Shown here one piece after another: positions 7,938-17,113 of a stretch of DNA of 64,000 nt. The stretch lies in assembly GCF_002113375.1 (NCBI RefSeq), contig NZ_NEHO01000019.1, positions 34,280 through 98,279 of the forward strand. Direction: 5' to 3'. The position numbers were made by a program, and so were the translations under genes. How positions within the stretch are numbered: the first letter of the stretch is position 1; every line of letters begins with the position of its first letter. The DNA is from Pseudomonas sp. R37(2017). Lineage in GTDB: Bacteria > Pseudomonadota > Gammaproteobacteria > Pseudomonadales > Pseudomonadaceae. The notes beneath the pieces were generated by a model. It was not told the origin of the DNA. It ran no database searches and saw only the letters and a list, made by a program, of their open reading frames with translations.

Positions 7938-10900
7938 ATGAACCTGCCCATCCCCGCAGACAGTGCCCTGAGCGGCTTTCACCCCGCCGTCAGCGCCTGG
8001 TTCAACCACACGTTCGCAGCGGTCACCGCCGCCCAGGCCCGGGCGTGGCCGTTGATTCGCCAGCGCCGTTCGACCCTGGTCGCCGCACCCACCGGCTCCG
8101 GCAAGACCCTCACCGCCTTTCTTGCCGTCATCGACGACCTGGTGCACCGCGGCCTGGAAAGCCCCGAAGGCTTGCCCGACGCAACCCTGGTGGTCTACGT
8201 CTCGCCCCTCAAGGCGCTGTCCAACGACATCCGGATCAACCTGCAAAACCCGTTGGCGGGCATTACCGAGCAATTGCGCGCGATGGGCCTGCCCGAACTG
8301 CAGATCAGCACCGCCGTGCGCACCGGAGACACACCGCAAAAAGACCGTTCGGCGATGCGCAAGACTGCACCGCACATTCTGGTGACCACGCCGGAATCCC
8401 TCTATGTATTGCTCGGATCCGATTCCGGCCGGCAAATGCTCGGCACGACACAAACGGTGATCATCGACGAGATCCACGCCATGGCCGCCAGTAAACGCGG
8501 CAGCCATCTGGCACTGAGCCTTGAACGCCTGCAAGCACTCTGCCCGGAGCCACTGCTGCGCATCGGTCTGTCGGCCACGCAAAAACCTGTCGAAGCCGTC
8601 TCGCGTTTTCTGGTGGGTCGCGATCGCCCGTGCGAGATCGTCGATATCGGCCACGCCCGTCCTCGCGATCTGGACATCGAAGTGCCGCCCGTGCCGCTAT
8701 CGGCGGTGATGGCCAACGATGTCTGGGAGCTGGTCTACGACCGCCTTGCCACCCTCGCCCGGGAACACCGGACCACGCTGATTTTCGTCAACACCCGGCG
8801 CCTGGCCGAACGCCTGAGCCGTCACCTGAGCGAACGCCTGGGCAAGGACGCCGTGGCGGCCCACCACGGCAGCCTGGCCAAGGAGTCTCGCCTGGATGCC
8901 GAGCAGCGACTCAAGCGCGGCGACCTGCAAGTGCTGATCGCCACGGCATCGCTGGAGCTGGGGATCGACATCGGCGACGTCGACCTGGTGTGCCAGATCG
9001 CCTCGCCACGTTCCATTGCCGGTTTTCTGCAACGGGTCGGCCGTTCCGGACACCAGATCGGCGGCACGCCCAAGGGCCGTCTCTTCGCCACCACCCGCGA
9101 CGACCTGATCGAATGTGCCGCGCTGCTCGATTGCGTGCGCCGGGGTGAACTCGATACCTTGTTGATCCCGCAAGCGCCGCTGGACGTGCTGGCGCAACAG
9201 ATCATCGCCGAAGTCAGTTGCCAGGAATGGCCGGAGCAAGCGCTGCTGCAGATGCTGCGCCGCGCCGCGCCCTACGCCGCACTCGACGACAAACACTACC
9301 AGGCGCTGTTGTACATGCTCGCCGAGGGTTACAACGGGCGTCAGGGCCTGCGCAGCGCCTACCTGCATCGCGACGCCGTGAGCCGCACCCTGCGCGGTCG
9401 CCGGGGCGCGAAACTGACGGCGGTGACCAGTGGCGGGACCATTCCGGACAACGCCGACTACAGCGTGCTGCTGGAGCCTCAAGGGCTGAACATCGGCAGC
9501 GTCAACGAAGACTTTGCAGTGGAAAGTATCGCCGGGGATGTCTTCCAACTGGGCAATACGTCCTATCGAATCCTGCGCGTGGAAACCGGCAAGGTGCGGG
9601 TCGAGGATGCCCAGGGCCAACCGCCGACCATTCCGTTCTGGCTCGGGGAAGCGCCGGGGCGCAGTACCGAATTGTCCTCGGCGGTGGCACGCTTGCAGGC
9701 ACAACTCGACGACCTGCTGGGGCGCTCGCCTGGCAATTTGCAGCCCGCTGTCGACTGGCTGACCGATACCCTGGGCCTGAACTTCGCCAGCGCCGAACAA
9801 CTGGTGGACTATCTGGCCCGTGCGCGACAAACGCTGGGTGCCCTGCCCTCTCAGGACACGCTGCTGATGGAGCGATTTTTCGACGAGTCCGGCGGCACGC
9901 AACTGGTCATCCACACACCGTTCGGCAGCCGCATCAACCGCGCCTGGGGCCTGGCCCTGCGCAAGCGTTTCTGCCGAACTTTCAACTTCGAATTGCAGGC
10001 CGCCGCCAGCGAAGACGCCATCGTGCTGTCGCTGTCCACCAGTCACAGCTTTGAACTGGACGACGTCTGGCGCTACCTGCACAGCAACAACGCCGAACAC
10101 ATTCTGATCCAGGCCGTGCTCGACGCGCCGCTGTTCGGCGTGCGCTGGCGCTGGAATGCCGGCGTAGCCCTGGCCCTGCCGCGCTACAGTGGCGGGCGCA
10201 AAGTCCCGCCGCAGATCCAGCGAATGAAAAGCGAGGACCTGATCGCCAGCGTGTTTCCCGATCAGATCGCCTGCGTGGAAAACCTCGCCGGTGAACGGGA
10301 GATTCCCGACCATCCGCTGGTGGAACAAACCCTCGACGATTGCCTGCACGAAGCCATGGACACTGAAGGCTGGCTGGCCCTGTTGCGGCGCATGGAACGC
10401 GGCGACATTCGCCTGATCAGCCGCGACTTGCCGGCGCCTTCGCCGCTGGCGGCGGAGATTCTCAGCGCCCGCCCCTATACCTTTCTCGACGATGCCCCCC
10501 TGGAAGAACGCCGCACCCAGGCCGTGCTCAATCGGCGCTGGAGCGACCCGCAATCCACCGACGATCTCGGTGCACTGGACGCCGAGGCGATTGCCGCCGT
10601 GCGCGACGAAGCCTGGCCGACGCCCTCCGGGGTCGATGAAATGCACGAAGCCTTGATGAGCCTGGCGTGCATTACCGATACCGAGGCTGACGCCAATGCG
10701 CAGTGGCCTGATTGGCTCGACACCCTGGTCGACAGCGGGCGCGCGAGTCGTTTGCAGATCAACGCCGGGCAATCGTTGTGGCTGGCGCTGGAGCGCCTGA
10801 CCTGCCTGCGGGCGATTTATCCACAGGCTGAACTGACGCCGCCCCTGCAAGCGCTACCGGACTTCGATGAAGTCTGGGAGGCCGACGAAGCCGTCCTCGA

Positions 10901-12254
10901 ACTGATCCGCGCGCGGCTCAGCGCCTTCGGACCGCTTGCGATCGATCATATTGCCGAACCACTCGGCTTGCCCGCTGCCCGGGTTAATCAGGCACTGGCG
11001 CAACTGGAGCGCGAAGGCTACGTGCTGCGTGGCCGCTTCACCCCGGGCACCACTGCGGAACAATGGTGCGAGCGGCATTTGCTGGCACGGATTCACCGCT
11101 ACACGGTCAAGCGCCTGCGTCGGGAAATCGAACCGGTGGCACTGCAGGACTTCATGCGGTTCCTGTTCGATTGGCAGCATGTTTCGAGCGCAAGCCAGGG
11201 CCAGGGGGCGGCGGTACTGCCAATTGTCGTCGCGCAATTCGAAGGCTACCCCGCCGCTGCTTCGGCCTGGGACAGCGACATCCTGCCGGCGCGGATCAAG
11301 GACTACTCGGCGACCTGGCTGGATGAGTTGTGTCGCAGCGGCAGACTCGTGTGGACACGCCTGACTGCGCACAACAAAAGCGCCAGCACCGCGTTGCGCA
11401 GCACACCGATCGTGTTGCTGCCACGCAACCGGGTCGGCCTCTGGAGCGGCTTGACCGAACAGACGTCGATCGGCGAACTGTCAGCGAAAACGCAAAAGGT
11501 CCACGCCGCCCTCAGCCAGCATGGCGCGCTGTTTTTCGATGAGCTTATCCATGAGGCCCACCTGTTGCGTTCGGAACTGGAGATCGCCCTGCAGGAACTG
11601 GTGGGCGCAGGGCTGGTGAATGCCGACAGCTTTGCCGGATTGCGCGCATTGATCACCCCGGCCAGCAAACGCCAGCCGCGCAACCCTCGGCGCGGGCGCG
11701 GGGCATTTATCGGAGGCATGGATGACGCCGGGCGCTGGGCCTTGTTGCGACGCGCGCCGACCGTGCCGGTGGTCGAAAACCAGCGTCCCGCAGTGACACC
11801 GGCCGACACCCTGGAACATATCGCCATGACCTTGCTGCGCCGCTACGGCGTGGTGTTCTGGCGCCTGCTTGAGCGTGAGGCGGACTGGTTGCCGGGCTGG
11901 CGCGAACTGCTGCGTACTTTCCATCGCCTGGAGGCCCGGGGCGAGATTCGCGGCGGACGGTTTGTCAGTGGCCTGGCGGGGGAACAATTCGCCCTGCCCG
12001 AGGCGATTCCATTGCTGCGCGAGGTCCGGCGTCGACCCCATGACGGCAGCCTGGTCGCGGTGTGCGGGGTCGATCCGCTGAACCTCGCCGGCACGCTATT
12101 GCCCGGCGCGAAAGTCCCGGCGCTGACGAGCAATCGGTTGGTGTATCGCGATGGTTTGCCGGTTGCTGCCGAGATTGCTGGGAAGCAGCAGTTCTGGGTT
12201 GAGCTGGATCAGCAGTTGGGGGTCGAGGTGCGGAGCAAGCTTATCCGGCATTAA
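7938..12254 (+). CDS. lhr: Lhr-family large DEAD/DEAH superfamily 2 helicase
   Basis: A 1438-residue protein. Walker A APTGSGKT is at residues 50-57, motif Ia VSPLKALSND near 88-97, Walker B DEIH at 177-180, motif III GLSATQ, and motif VI QRVGRSGHQ near 376. The Lhr winged-helix and beta-barrel core follows, then a long C-terminal extension (about 880-1438) as in full-length bacterial Lhr. Lhr is an ATP-dependent 3'-5' translocase implicated in DNA repair. The ATG at 7938 begins MNLPIPADSALSGFHP; upstream in-frame codons run through the REP element and are unlikely. The ribosome binding site is weak. Confidence 0.9.
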   Translation: MNLPIPADSALSGFHPAVSAWFNHTFAAVTAAQARAWPLIRQRRSTLVAAPTGSGKTLTAFLAVIDDLVHRGLESPEGLPDATLVVYVSPLKALSNDIRINLQNPLAGITEQLRAMGLPELQISTAVRTGDTPQKDRSAMRKTAPHILVTTPESLYVLLGSDSGRQMLGTTQTVIIDEIHAMAASKRGSHLALSLERLQALCPEPLLRIGLSATQKPVEAVSRFLVGRDRPCEIVDIGHARPRDLDIEVPPVPLSAVMANDVWELVYDRLATLAREHRTTLIFVNTRRLAERLSRHLSERLGKDAVAAHHGSLAKESRLDAEQRLKRGDLQVLIATASLELGIDIGDVDLVCQIASPRSIAGFLQRVGRSGHQIGGTPKGRLFATTRDDLIECAALLDCVRRGELDTLLIPQAPLDVLAQQIIAEVSCQEWPEQALLQMLRRAAPYAALDDKHYQALLYMLAEGYNGRQGLRSAYLHRDAVSRTLRGRRGAKLTAVTSGGTIPDNADYSVLLEPQGLNIGSVNEDFAVESIAGDVFQLGNTSYRILRVETGKVRVEDAQGQPPTIPFWLGEAPGRSTELSSAVARLQAQLDDLLGRSPGNLQPAVDWLTDTLGLNFASAEQLVDYLARARQTLGALPSQDTLLMERFFDESGGTQLVIHTPFGSRINRAWGLALRKRFCRTFNFELQAAASEDAIVLSLSTSHSFELDDVWRYLHSNNAEHILIQAVLDAPLFGVRWRWNAGVALALPRYSGGRKVPPQIQRMKSEDLIASVFPDQIACVENLAGEREIPDHPLVEQTLDDCLHEAMDTEGWLALLRRMERGDIRLISRDLPAPSPLAAEILSARPYTFLDDAPLEERRTQAVLNRRWSDPQSTDDLGALDAEAIAAVRDEAWPTPSGVDEMHEALMSLACITDTEADANAQWPDWLDTLVDSGRASRLQINAGQSLWLALERLTCLRAIYPQAELTPPLQALPDFDEVWEADEAVLELIRARLSAFGPLAIDHIAEPLGLPAARVNQALAQLEREGYVLRGRFTPGTTAEQWCERHLLARIHRYTVKRLRREIEPVALQDFMRFLFDWQHVSSASQGQGAAVLPIVVAQFEGYPAAASAWDSDILPARIKDYSATWLDELCRSGRLVWTRLTAHNKSASTALRSTPIVLLPRNRVGLWSGLTEQTSIGELSAKTQKVHAALSQHGALFFDELIHEAHLLRSELEIALQELVGAGLVNADSFAGLRALITPASKRQPRNPRRGRGAFIGGMDDAGRWALLRRAPTVPVVENQRPAVTPADTLEHIAMTLLRRYGVVFWRLLEREADWLPGWRELLRTFHRLEARGEIRGGRFVSGLAGEQFALPEAIPLLREVRRRPHDGSLVAVCGVDPLNLAGTLLPGAKVPALTSNRLVYRDGLPVAAEIAGKQQFWVELDQQLGVEVRSKLIRH

Positions 12255-12271
12255 TGTCTTCTGGACCGGCC

Positions 12272-12368
12272 CCATCGCGAGCAAGCTCGCTCCCACAGGG
12301 TTTTGTGTTGGAACACCAATACGCGTCCGGACACAGATCCAATGTGGGAGCGAGCTTGCTCGCGATGG
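12272..12368. repeat. REP doublet between convergent lhr and mechanosensitive channel genes
   Basis: CCATCGCGAGCAAGCTCGCT (12272 on) and AGCGAGCTTGCTCGCGATGG (ending 12368) are perfect inverted copies, extended by CCCACA/TGTGGG. It may terminate or insulate the two converging transcripts. Confidence 0.85.
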
Positions 12369-12407
12369 CGCCAGACCAGCCACTGAAAACCTCAAGTAAA
12401 AAACTGA

Positions 12408-14531
12408 TTATTGAGACCGCGGCCGATCCGGCATCAGCACCGCCGCGTGCTCTGGCTCAACTTCGGGTGGCGCGTCGACAGGATGCCTCGGCACCAGCGC
12501 CTGCTGTGGATAAGTCTGCGCGAAATGCACCCACGGGCAGTTATCCACAAGCTTTTTCAAACGCTGGTTGAAGGCCCGGCTCACCGCATATTGGCCACCG
12601 GACACCGTACGGAACTGTGCGGTCAGCACCACACCGTTGAGGTCCATCCTGTCGACGCCGAACACATCCAGCGGCCCTTGCAGGTTGTAGCGCAGGAACG
12701 GGTCGCTGCTGATGGAATGCCCGGCCTCGCGAATCAGTTCGATGGCCTTGTCGACATCGGTGTCGTAGGTGAATTGCACCGAGAAAAACGCATAGGCGAA
12801 TTGCCGCGATTGGTTGGTCACGGCCTTGATCTGCCCAAACGGCACCGAGTGCACGAAGCCCTTGCCATCGCGCAGGCGCAAGGTGCGGATGGTCAGGCCT
12901 TCGACCGTACCGGCATGCCCAGAATCAAGCACCACCCAGTCGCCGATGGACAGGGTGTCTTCGATAATGATGAACAGCCCGGTAATCACGTCCTGCACCA
13001 GTTGCTGGGAACCGAAACCGATGGCCAGGCCGATGACCCCGGCACCGGCCAGGAACGGCGCGACGTTGATGCCCAGGTTGGCCATGGTGGTGATCGCGCA
13101 AATCACCACCAGGATGATTTTGATCGCGTTGCGCAGCAGCGGCAGGATGGTTTTCACCCGCGTGCTCGGTTGGCGCGCCGAGCGCTTGTTGGTCGGTGGT
13201 TTCAAGGCCTCCTGTATCGCCGTGTCGAGCAACACCCAGACCATCCAGGTCACCAGCAGGATCAGGCCGATGTGGCTCAGGGAATCACTGATCGCCCGGC
13301 CCACGGCGTTGCTCACCGCGAATTCGAACAGCGACACGCCCCAGATCCGCCCGAGAATATCGATGAACACGATGGCCATGCCGATACGCAGCAAGGCATG
13401 GGACAGATTGAGAAAGCGCTCCTTGTAGGCGCTGCTGTGGCGCAGTTCCGCTTCGCTGCGAGCCTTGAACAAATGGTGCAGCGTGGTACTGAGGAACACC
13501 GTGGCAATCAGCAACACCGTGGTGAACAAGGCGCTGCGCAGCACTCTTTGGTTGTCTGCCTCGGCACCGATCAGATTGATGATCGAGACCAGCACCATCA
13601 TCAGAATCGGCCAATACCAGAGCCCGGAAAATATCCGCAGGGTTTCACGCAGCGCCGGCTGCCCGAGACGCTGGGCCAGCGGCAGGATACGGATCACATG
13701 GGCGACCGGGCGGCGCATGCGGATCACCAGCAAGCCGAAGGAAATCGATGCTGCCAACCCGGTGAACACGGCGATGCTGCTGGTGAGATTGTTGCCCAGT
13801 TGATGGGCGATCTGCGGGCTGGTCAGGGCATCGCTCAAGGCCACCAGAAAGCCGATGACGAACAAAGGGCGGGGGCTCTTCTCGCGGATGATCTGCACCG
13901 CCCGCCGCTTGTGACCGGCATTGAACGCCACCACCAGCGACAGTACCAATGACACGGAAAATATCCCCGCGCTGGCGGCATAAGCCAGGCACAGCGCCAG
14001 CGCCCGCCCCGCCGATATCGGCAAAAACAGGCTGGCATAGATGGTCAACGGCAGACTGACCACCGCCGGTAGGGTGTAGGGCAACAGGTAACCGAGCAAC
14101 GCCTGGCCCCGTTCACGACTGAGCAGCAGACGGTGCTCGCACAGGCGCTTGGCGGCCATCCGCCCAAGCAGCCAAAGACAGGCAAACACAGCCGCCCATA
14201 CGCAGGTCAGCAACAGGAAATCGCGCGCGACGCTCCAGGGCGAAAGGGCCGATGGCCGATTGACCAACTGATCCACCTCATCGGCCGCGCGGTCGGCACG
14301 CAGGCGCCAGGCGTCGACGAGATTTTCGTTGAGATCGAGTTTGGTCTGGACCTCGTCGATGCTTGAACTGATAGCCCCCAGTAATCCGCCTTGCACCAGC
14401 GGTTCGGGGTGGGCCGGCGGCGTCGCGGCAGTCGCGGTGGCCGGCAGCCCCGGTATCGCGGCGGCCTCCAGTTGTTCGCTGCCCACAAGCAGCAACGCTC
14501 CGAGCAGTATCGCGGTCTTGAGCCTGATCAA
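12408..14531 (-). CDS. MscS-family mechanosensitive ion channel
   Basis: A 707-residue inner membrane channel. A signal-like N-terminus (IRLKTAILLGALLLV) is followed by a periplasmic stretch, about ten hydrophobic segments, and the MscS domain near the C-terminus. The pore/beta-domain signature is GLAIGFGSQQLVQDVITG followed by FIIIEDTLSIGDWV. Its size is between MscS and MscK. The TTG at 14531 is chosen because AAAGGAG lies 8 bases upstream and the signal-like segment starts there; upstream codons cross a REP element. It should release solutes on hypo-osmotic shock. Confidence 0.82.
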   Translation of the reverse strand: MIRLKTAILLGALLLVGSEQLEAAAIPGLPATATAATPPAHPEPLVQGGLLGAISSSIDEVQTKLDLNENLVDAWRLRADRAADEVDQLVNRPSALSPWSVARDFLLLTCVWAAVFACLWLLGRMAAKRLCEHRLLLSRERGQALLGYLLPYTLPAVVSLPLTIYASLFLPISAGRALALCLAYAASAGIFSVSLVLSLVVAFNAGHKRRAVQIIREKSPRPLFVIGFLVALSDALTSPQIAHQLGNNLTSSIAVFTGLAASISFGLLVIRMRRPVAHVIRILPLAQRLGQPALRETLRIFSGLWYWPILMMVLVSIINLIGAEADNQRVLRSALFTTVLLIATVFLSTTLHHLFKARSEAELRHSSAYKERFLNLSHALLRIGMAIVFIDILGRIWGVSLFEFAVSNAVGRAISDSLSHIGLILLVTWMVWVLLDTAIQEALKPPTNKRSARQPSTRVKTILPLLRNAIKIILVVICAITTMANLGINVAPFLAGAGVIGLAIGFGSQQLVQDVITGLFIIIEDTLSIGDWVVLDSGHAGTVEGLTIRTLRLRDGKGFVHSVPFGQIKAVTNQSRQFAYAFFSVQFTYDTDVDKAIELIREAGHSISSDPFLRYNLQGPLDVFGVDRMDLNGVVLTAQFRTVSGGQYAVSRAFNQRLKKLVDNCPWVHFAQTYPQQALVPRHPVDAPPEVEPEHAAVLMPDRPRSQ

Positions 14532-14627
14532 AGCACCCACTCCTTTGGCTGTGTCGGTAAGGAACTGATCGAGAAATGCCGGACAAGTTCGGTTACTGCC
14601 AGCGGATAGCAGGACAGTGACGCCTCG

Positions 14628-14760
14628 TGTGGCGAGGGGGCTTGCCCCCGTTCGGCTGTGAAGCAGTCGTAAACCCATTGCATGCGTTGTATCAGATGAA
14701 TTCGAACGGTGGGTTTTAGGGGCGCTTCGCACCCCAATGGGGGCAAGCCCCCTCGCCACA
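14628..14760. repeat. REP-like doublet of a second sequence class
   Basis: TGTGGCGAGGGGGCTTGCCC at the left pairs with GGGCAAGCCCCCTCGCCACA at the right, with an inner GGGGCGCTTCGCACCCC hairpin. The core differs from the GAGCGAGC class elsewhere in the window. It occupies most of the 354-base gap 14532-14885 between divergent genes, where no other gene is seen. Confidence 0.8.
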
Positions 14761-14885
14761 AGTATGCACCCGCGCTCGCGATCTTTGCGCCCAAGACAAA
14801 TATCAAATGTCCATCCCTGTATTTTTCTGAACGAGCCGAATCCCGACACTGCGCTCCATCACATCATTGCACCGGAGTTGCAGCC

Positions 14886-16097
14886 ATGCCCATTGCCTTG
14901 CTCGCGCTGACCCTCAGCGCCTTTGCCATCGGGACGACCGAGTTCGTCATCGTTGGCCTGTTACCCACCATTGGCGCCGACCTGGGCGTCAGCCTGCCAT
15001 CCGCCGGCCTGCTGGTCAGCCTGTATGCCCTTGGCGTCGCCGTCGGCGCCCCGGTGTTGACCGCCCTGACCGGCAAGGTCCCGCGCAAATTGCTGCTGTT
15101 GTCGCTGATGGTGCTGTTCACCCTCGGCAACCTGCTGGCGTGGCAAGCGCCGGGCTACGAGTCGTTGATCCTCGCACGAATCGTCACCGGCCTGGCCCAT
15201 GGGGTGTTTTTCTCGATCGGTTCGACCATCGCCACCAGTCTAGTGCCGAAGGAAAAAGCCGCCAGCGCGATTGCCATCATGTTCACCGGGCTGACCGTGG
15301 CACTGGTCACCGGCGTGCCGCTGGGGACATTCATCGGCCAGCATTTCGGCTGGCGTGAAACCTTCCTCGCCGTTTCGGCACTGGGTGTCATTGCCTTCAT
15401 CGGCAGCCTGCTCTATGTGCCGAACACTATCGCCCACAGCAAACCTGCGTCGTTGCTGCAGCAATTGCAGGTGCTCAAACAACCGCGCCTGTTGCTGGTG
15501 TATGCCATGACGGCCGTCGGCTACGGCGGCTCGTTCATTGCCTTTACCTTTCTCGCACCGATTCTTCAGGACCTCTCCGGCTTTAGCGCCAGCACCGTCA
15601 GCCTGGTGTTGCTGGTGTATGGCATCTCCGTGGCCGTCGGCAATATCTGGGGCGGCAAACTGGCGGACAAACGCGGCCCGATCAACGCCTTGAAAATCAT
15701 CTTTGCCCTGCTCGCCGCCGTGTTGTTCGTGCTGACCTTCACGGCCGCCAACCCTTGGCTCGCGCTGGCCACCGTGCTGGTATGGGGCGCCGTGGCCTTC
15801 GGCAATGTGCCGGGGCTGCAAGTGTACGTGGTGCGCCAGGCGGAGCATCACACGCCGCAGGCCGTGGATGTGGCATCCGGCCTGAACATCGCGGCGTTCA
15901 ACCTCGGCATTGCCGGTGGCGCGTGGGGCGGTGGCCTGATCGTCGCGCACATGGGCTTGATTCACACCGCATGGATAGGCGGCCTGGTGGTCCTGGTGGC
16001 GCTGGCGTTGACCGCGTGGAGTGGTCGCCTGGATCGACTCGGCCCGGTCTATGCCGAACCGGTTGATGGTCCTGCCCGCGTTATCACCGGCCATTGA
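14886..16097 (+). CDS. MFS transporter, DHA1 (AraJ/SotB-like) exporter
   Basis: A 403-residue, 12-segment major facilitator. The N-terminus MPIALLALTLSAFAIGTTEF and the following VGLLPTIGADLGVSLPSAG are typical of the sugar-efflux/drug:H+ antiporter DHA1 subgroup. The motif-A-like loop GKVPRKLLLL and motif-C-like VTGVPLGTFIG are present. The substrate is unknown. The ATG at 14886 has GGAG about 10 bases upstream. It is flanked by REP elements on both sides and is probably monocistronic. Confidence 0.85.
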   Translation: MPIALLALTLSAFAIGTTEFVIVGLLPTIGADLGVSLPSAGLLVSLYALGVAVGAPVLTALTGKVPRKLLLLSLMVLFTLGNLLAWQAPGYESLILARIVTGLAHGVFFSIGSTIATSLVPKEKAASAIAIMFTGLTVALVTGVPLGTFIGQHFGWRETFLAVSALGVIAFIGSLLYVPNTIAHSKPASLLQQLQVLKQPRLLLVYAMTAVGYGGSFIAFTFLAPILQDLSGFSASTVSLVLLVYGISVAVGNIWGGKLADKRGPINALKIIFALLAAVLFVLTFTAANPWLALATVLVWGAVAFGNVPGLQVYVVRQAEHHTPQAVDVASGLNIAAFNLGIAGGAWGGGLIVAHMGLIHTAWIGGLVVLVALALTAWSGRLDRLGPVYAEPVDGPARVITGH

Positions 16098-16103
16098 TAA
16101 ACC

Positions 16104-16194
16104 CTGTGGGAGCGACTGTGCGGCAATCCGACTTGCGCGCGATGCAGGCGGAGTGACTGATAAACCGCTATCGCGAGCAGGCTCGCTCCTACAG
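16104..16194. repeat. degenerate REP doublet
   Basis: CTGTGGGAGCGACTGTGCGG at the left is a diverged copy; ATCGCGAGCAGGCTCGCTCC plus TACAG at the right is an intact inverted copy. It lies between the MFS gene and the YbhP gene. Confidence 0.7.
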
Positions 16195-16300
16195 AGAATC
16201 TTTTGTGATGTGGTAACAGTGTACCGCCCGTAGCCCCATCGAAACTTTCGCCGCCGCCCCAGAGTCATCCAAAGACAGGAGCCGTCAGGCGGGGGGCGAC

Positions 16301-17113
16301 ATGACAGTGAATCACACCGGTATTCCCGCACACTCAAACGCTACCGACATGCGGGTAGAGAGTCCGTCCGTCACTTGTCGCTTCACGGTGCTGACGGTCA
16401 ACACCCATAAAGGCTTCACCGCGCTCAACCGGCGTTTCATCCTGCCGGAACTGCGTGAAGCGGTGCGCAGTGTGTCTGCCGATGTGGTGTTTTTGCAGGA
16501 AGTCCACGGCACCCACGAACAGCACCCCAAGCGCTACACCAATTGGCCGGCGATGCCGCAATACGAGTTCCTCGCCGATACCCTGTGGCCGCAGTTCGCC
16601 TATGGTCGCAATGCGGTGTATCCGACGGGCGATCACGGCAATGCGCTGTTGTCGAAGTTCCAGATCATCCGCCATGACAACCTCGACGTGTCCATCAGCG
16701 GTCACGAGAACCGCGGGCTCTTGCATTGCGTGTTGCGTTTGCCCGGCGATGGCCGGGAGGTACATGCGATTTGCGTGCACCTGGGGCTACGCGAAAGCCA
16801 TCGCAGCGCGCAACTGAAGCTGCTCACCCAGCGCCTGGACGCCCTGCCCGGCGATGCCCCGGTGATTGTCGCCGGGGATTTCAACGACTGGCGCCAGCGC
16901 GCCGATGCCGTGCTCAAACCCAGCGGCCTGCGTGAAGTGTTCGCCGCGCAGCATGGCAAGCCGGCGCGCAGTTTTCCCGCGCGCTTGCCGGCATTGCGCC
17001 TGGACCGCATCTACGTACGCAATATGAAGGCCAGCCATCCGCAAGTACTGACCTCCCGGCCCTGGTCGCACCTGTCCGACCACGCCCCACTGTCGGTCGA
17101 GATCGAGTTATGA
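16301..17113 (+). CDS. endonuclease/exonuclease/phosphatase family protein (YbhP-like)
   Basis: A 270-residue EEP-fold protein. Visible motifs are TVNTHKGF near residue 30, VVFLQEVHG (metal-binding Glu), the IVAGDFNDWRQRAD core, and the terminal SDHAPLSVEI with the catalytic Asp-His pair. The family cleaves phosphodiesters or phosphomonoesters. It is first in an overlapping three-gene set with clsB and a YbhN-like gene, the E. coli ybhP-clsB-ybhN order. The stop TGA overlaps the ATG of clsB. The start at 16301 has a G-rich sequence upstream; a later Met at residue 17 is also possible. Confidence 0.85.
   Translation: MTVNHTGIPAHSNATDMRVESPSVTCRFTVLTVNTHKGFTALNRRFILPELREAVRSVSADVVFLQEVHGTHEQHPKRYTNWPAMPQYEFLADTLWPQFAYGRNAVYPTGDHGNALLSKFQIIRHDNLDVSISGHENRGLLHCVLRLPGDGREVHAICVHLGLRESHRSAQLKLLTQRLDALPGDAPVIVAGDFNDWRQRADAVLKPSGLREVFAAQHGKPARSFPARLPALRLDRIYVRNMKASHPQVLTSRPWSHLSDHAPLSVEIEL

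Noticed and set aside
8697..10850. A 717-codon open frame antisense to lhr
   Set aside because: The translation is low-complexity, rich in Gln, Arg, Gly and His, as expected for the shadow of a GC-rich gene; the lhr helicase motifs are on the other strand.
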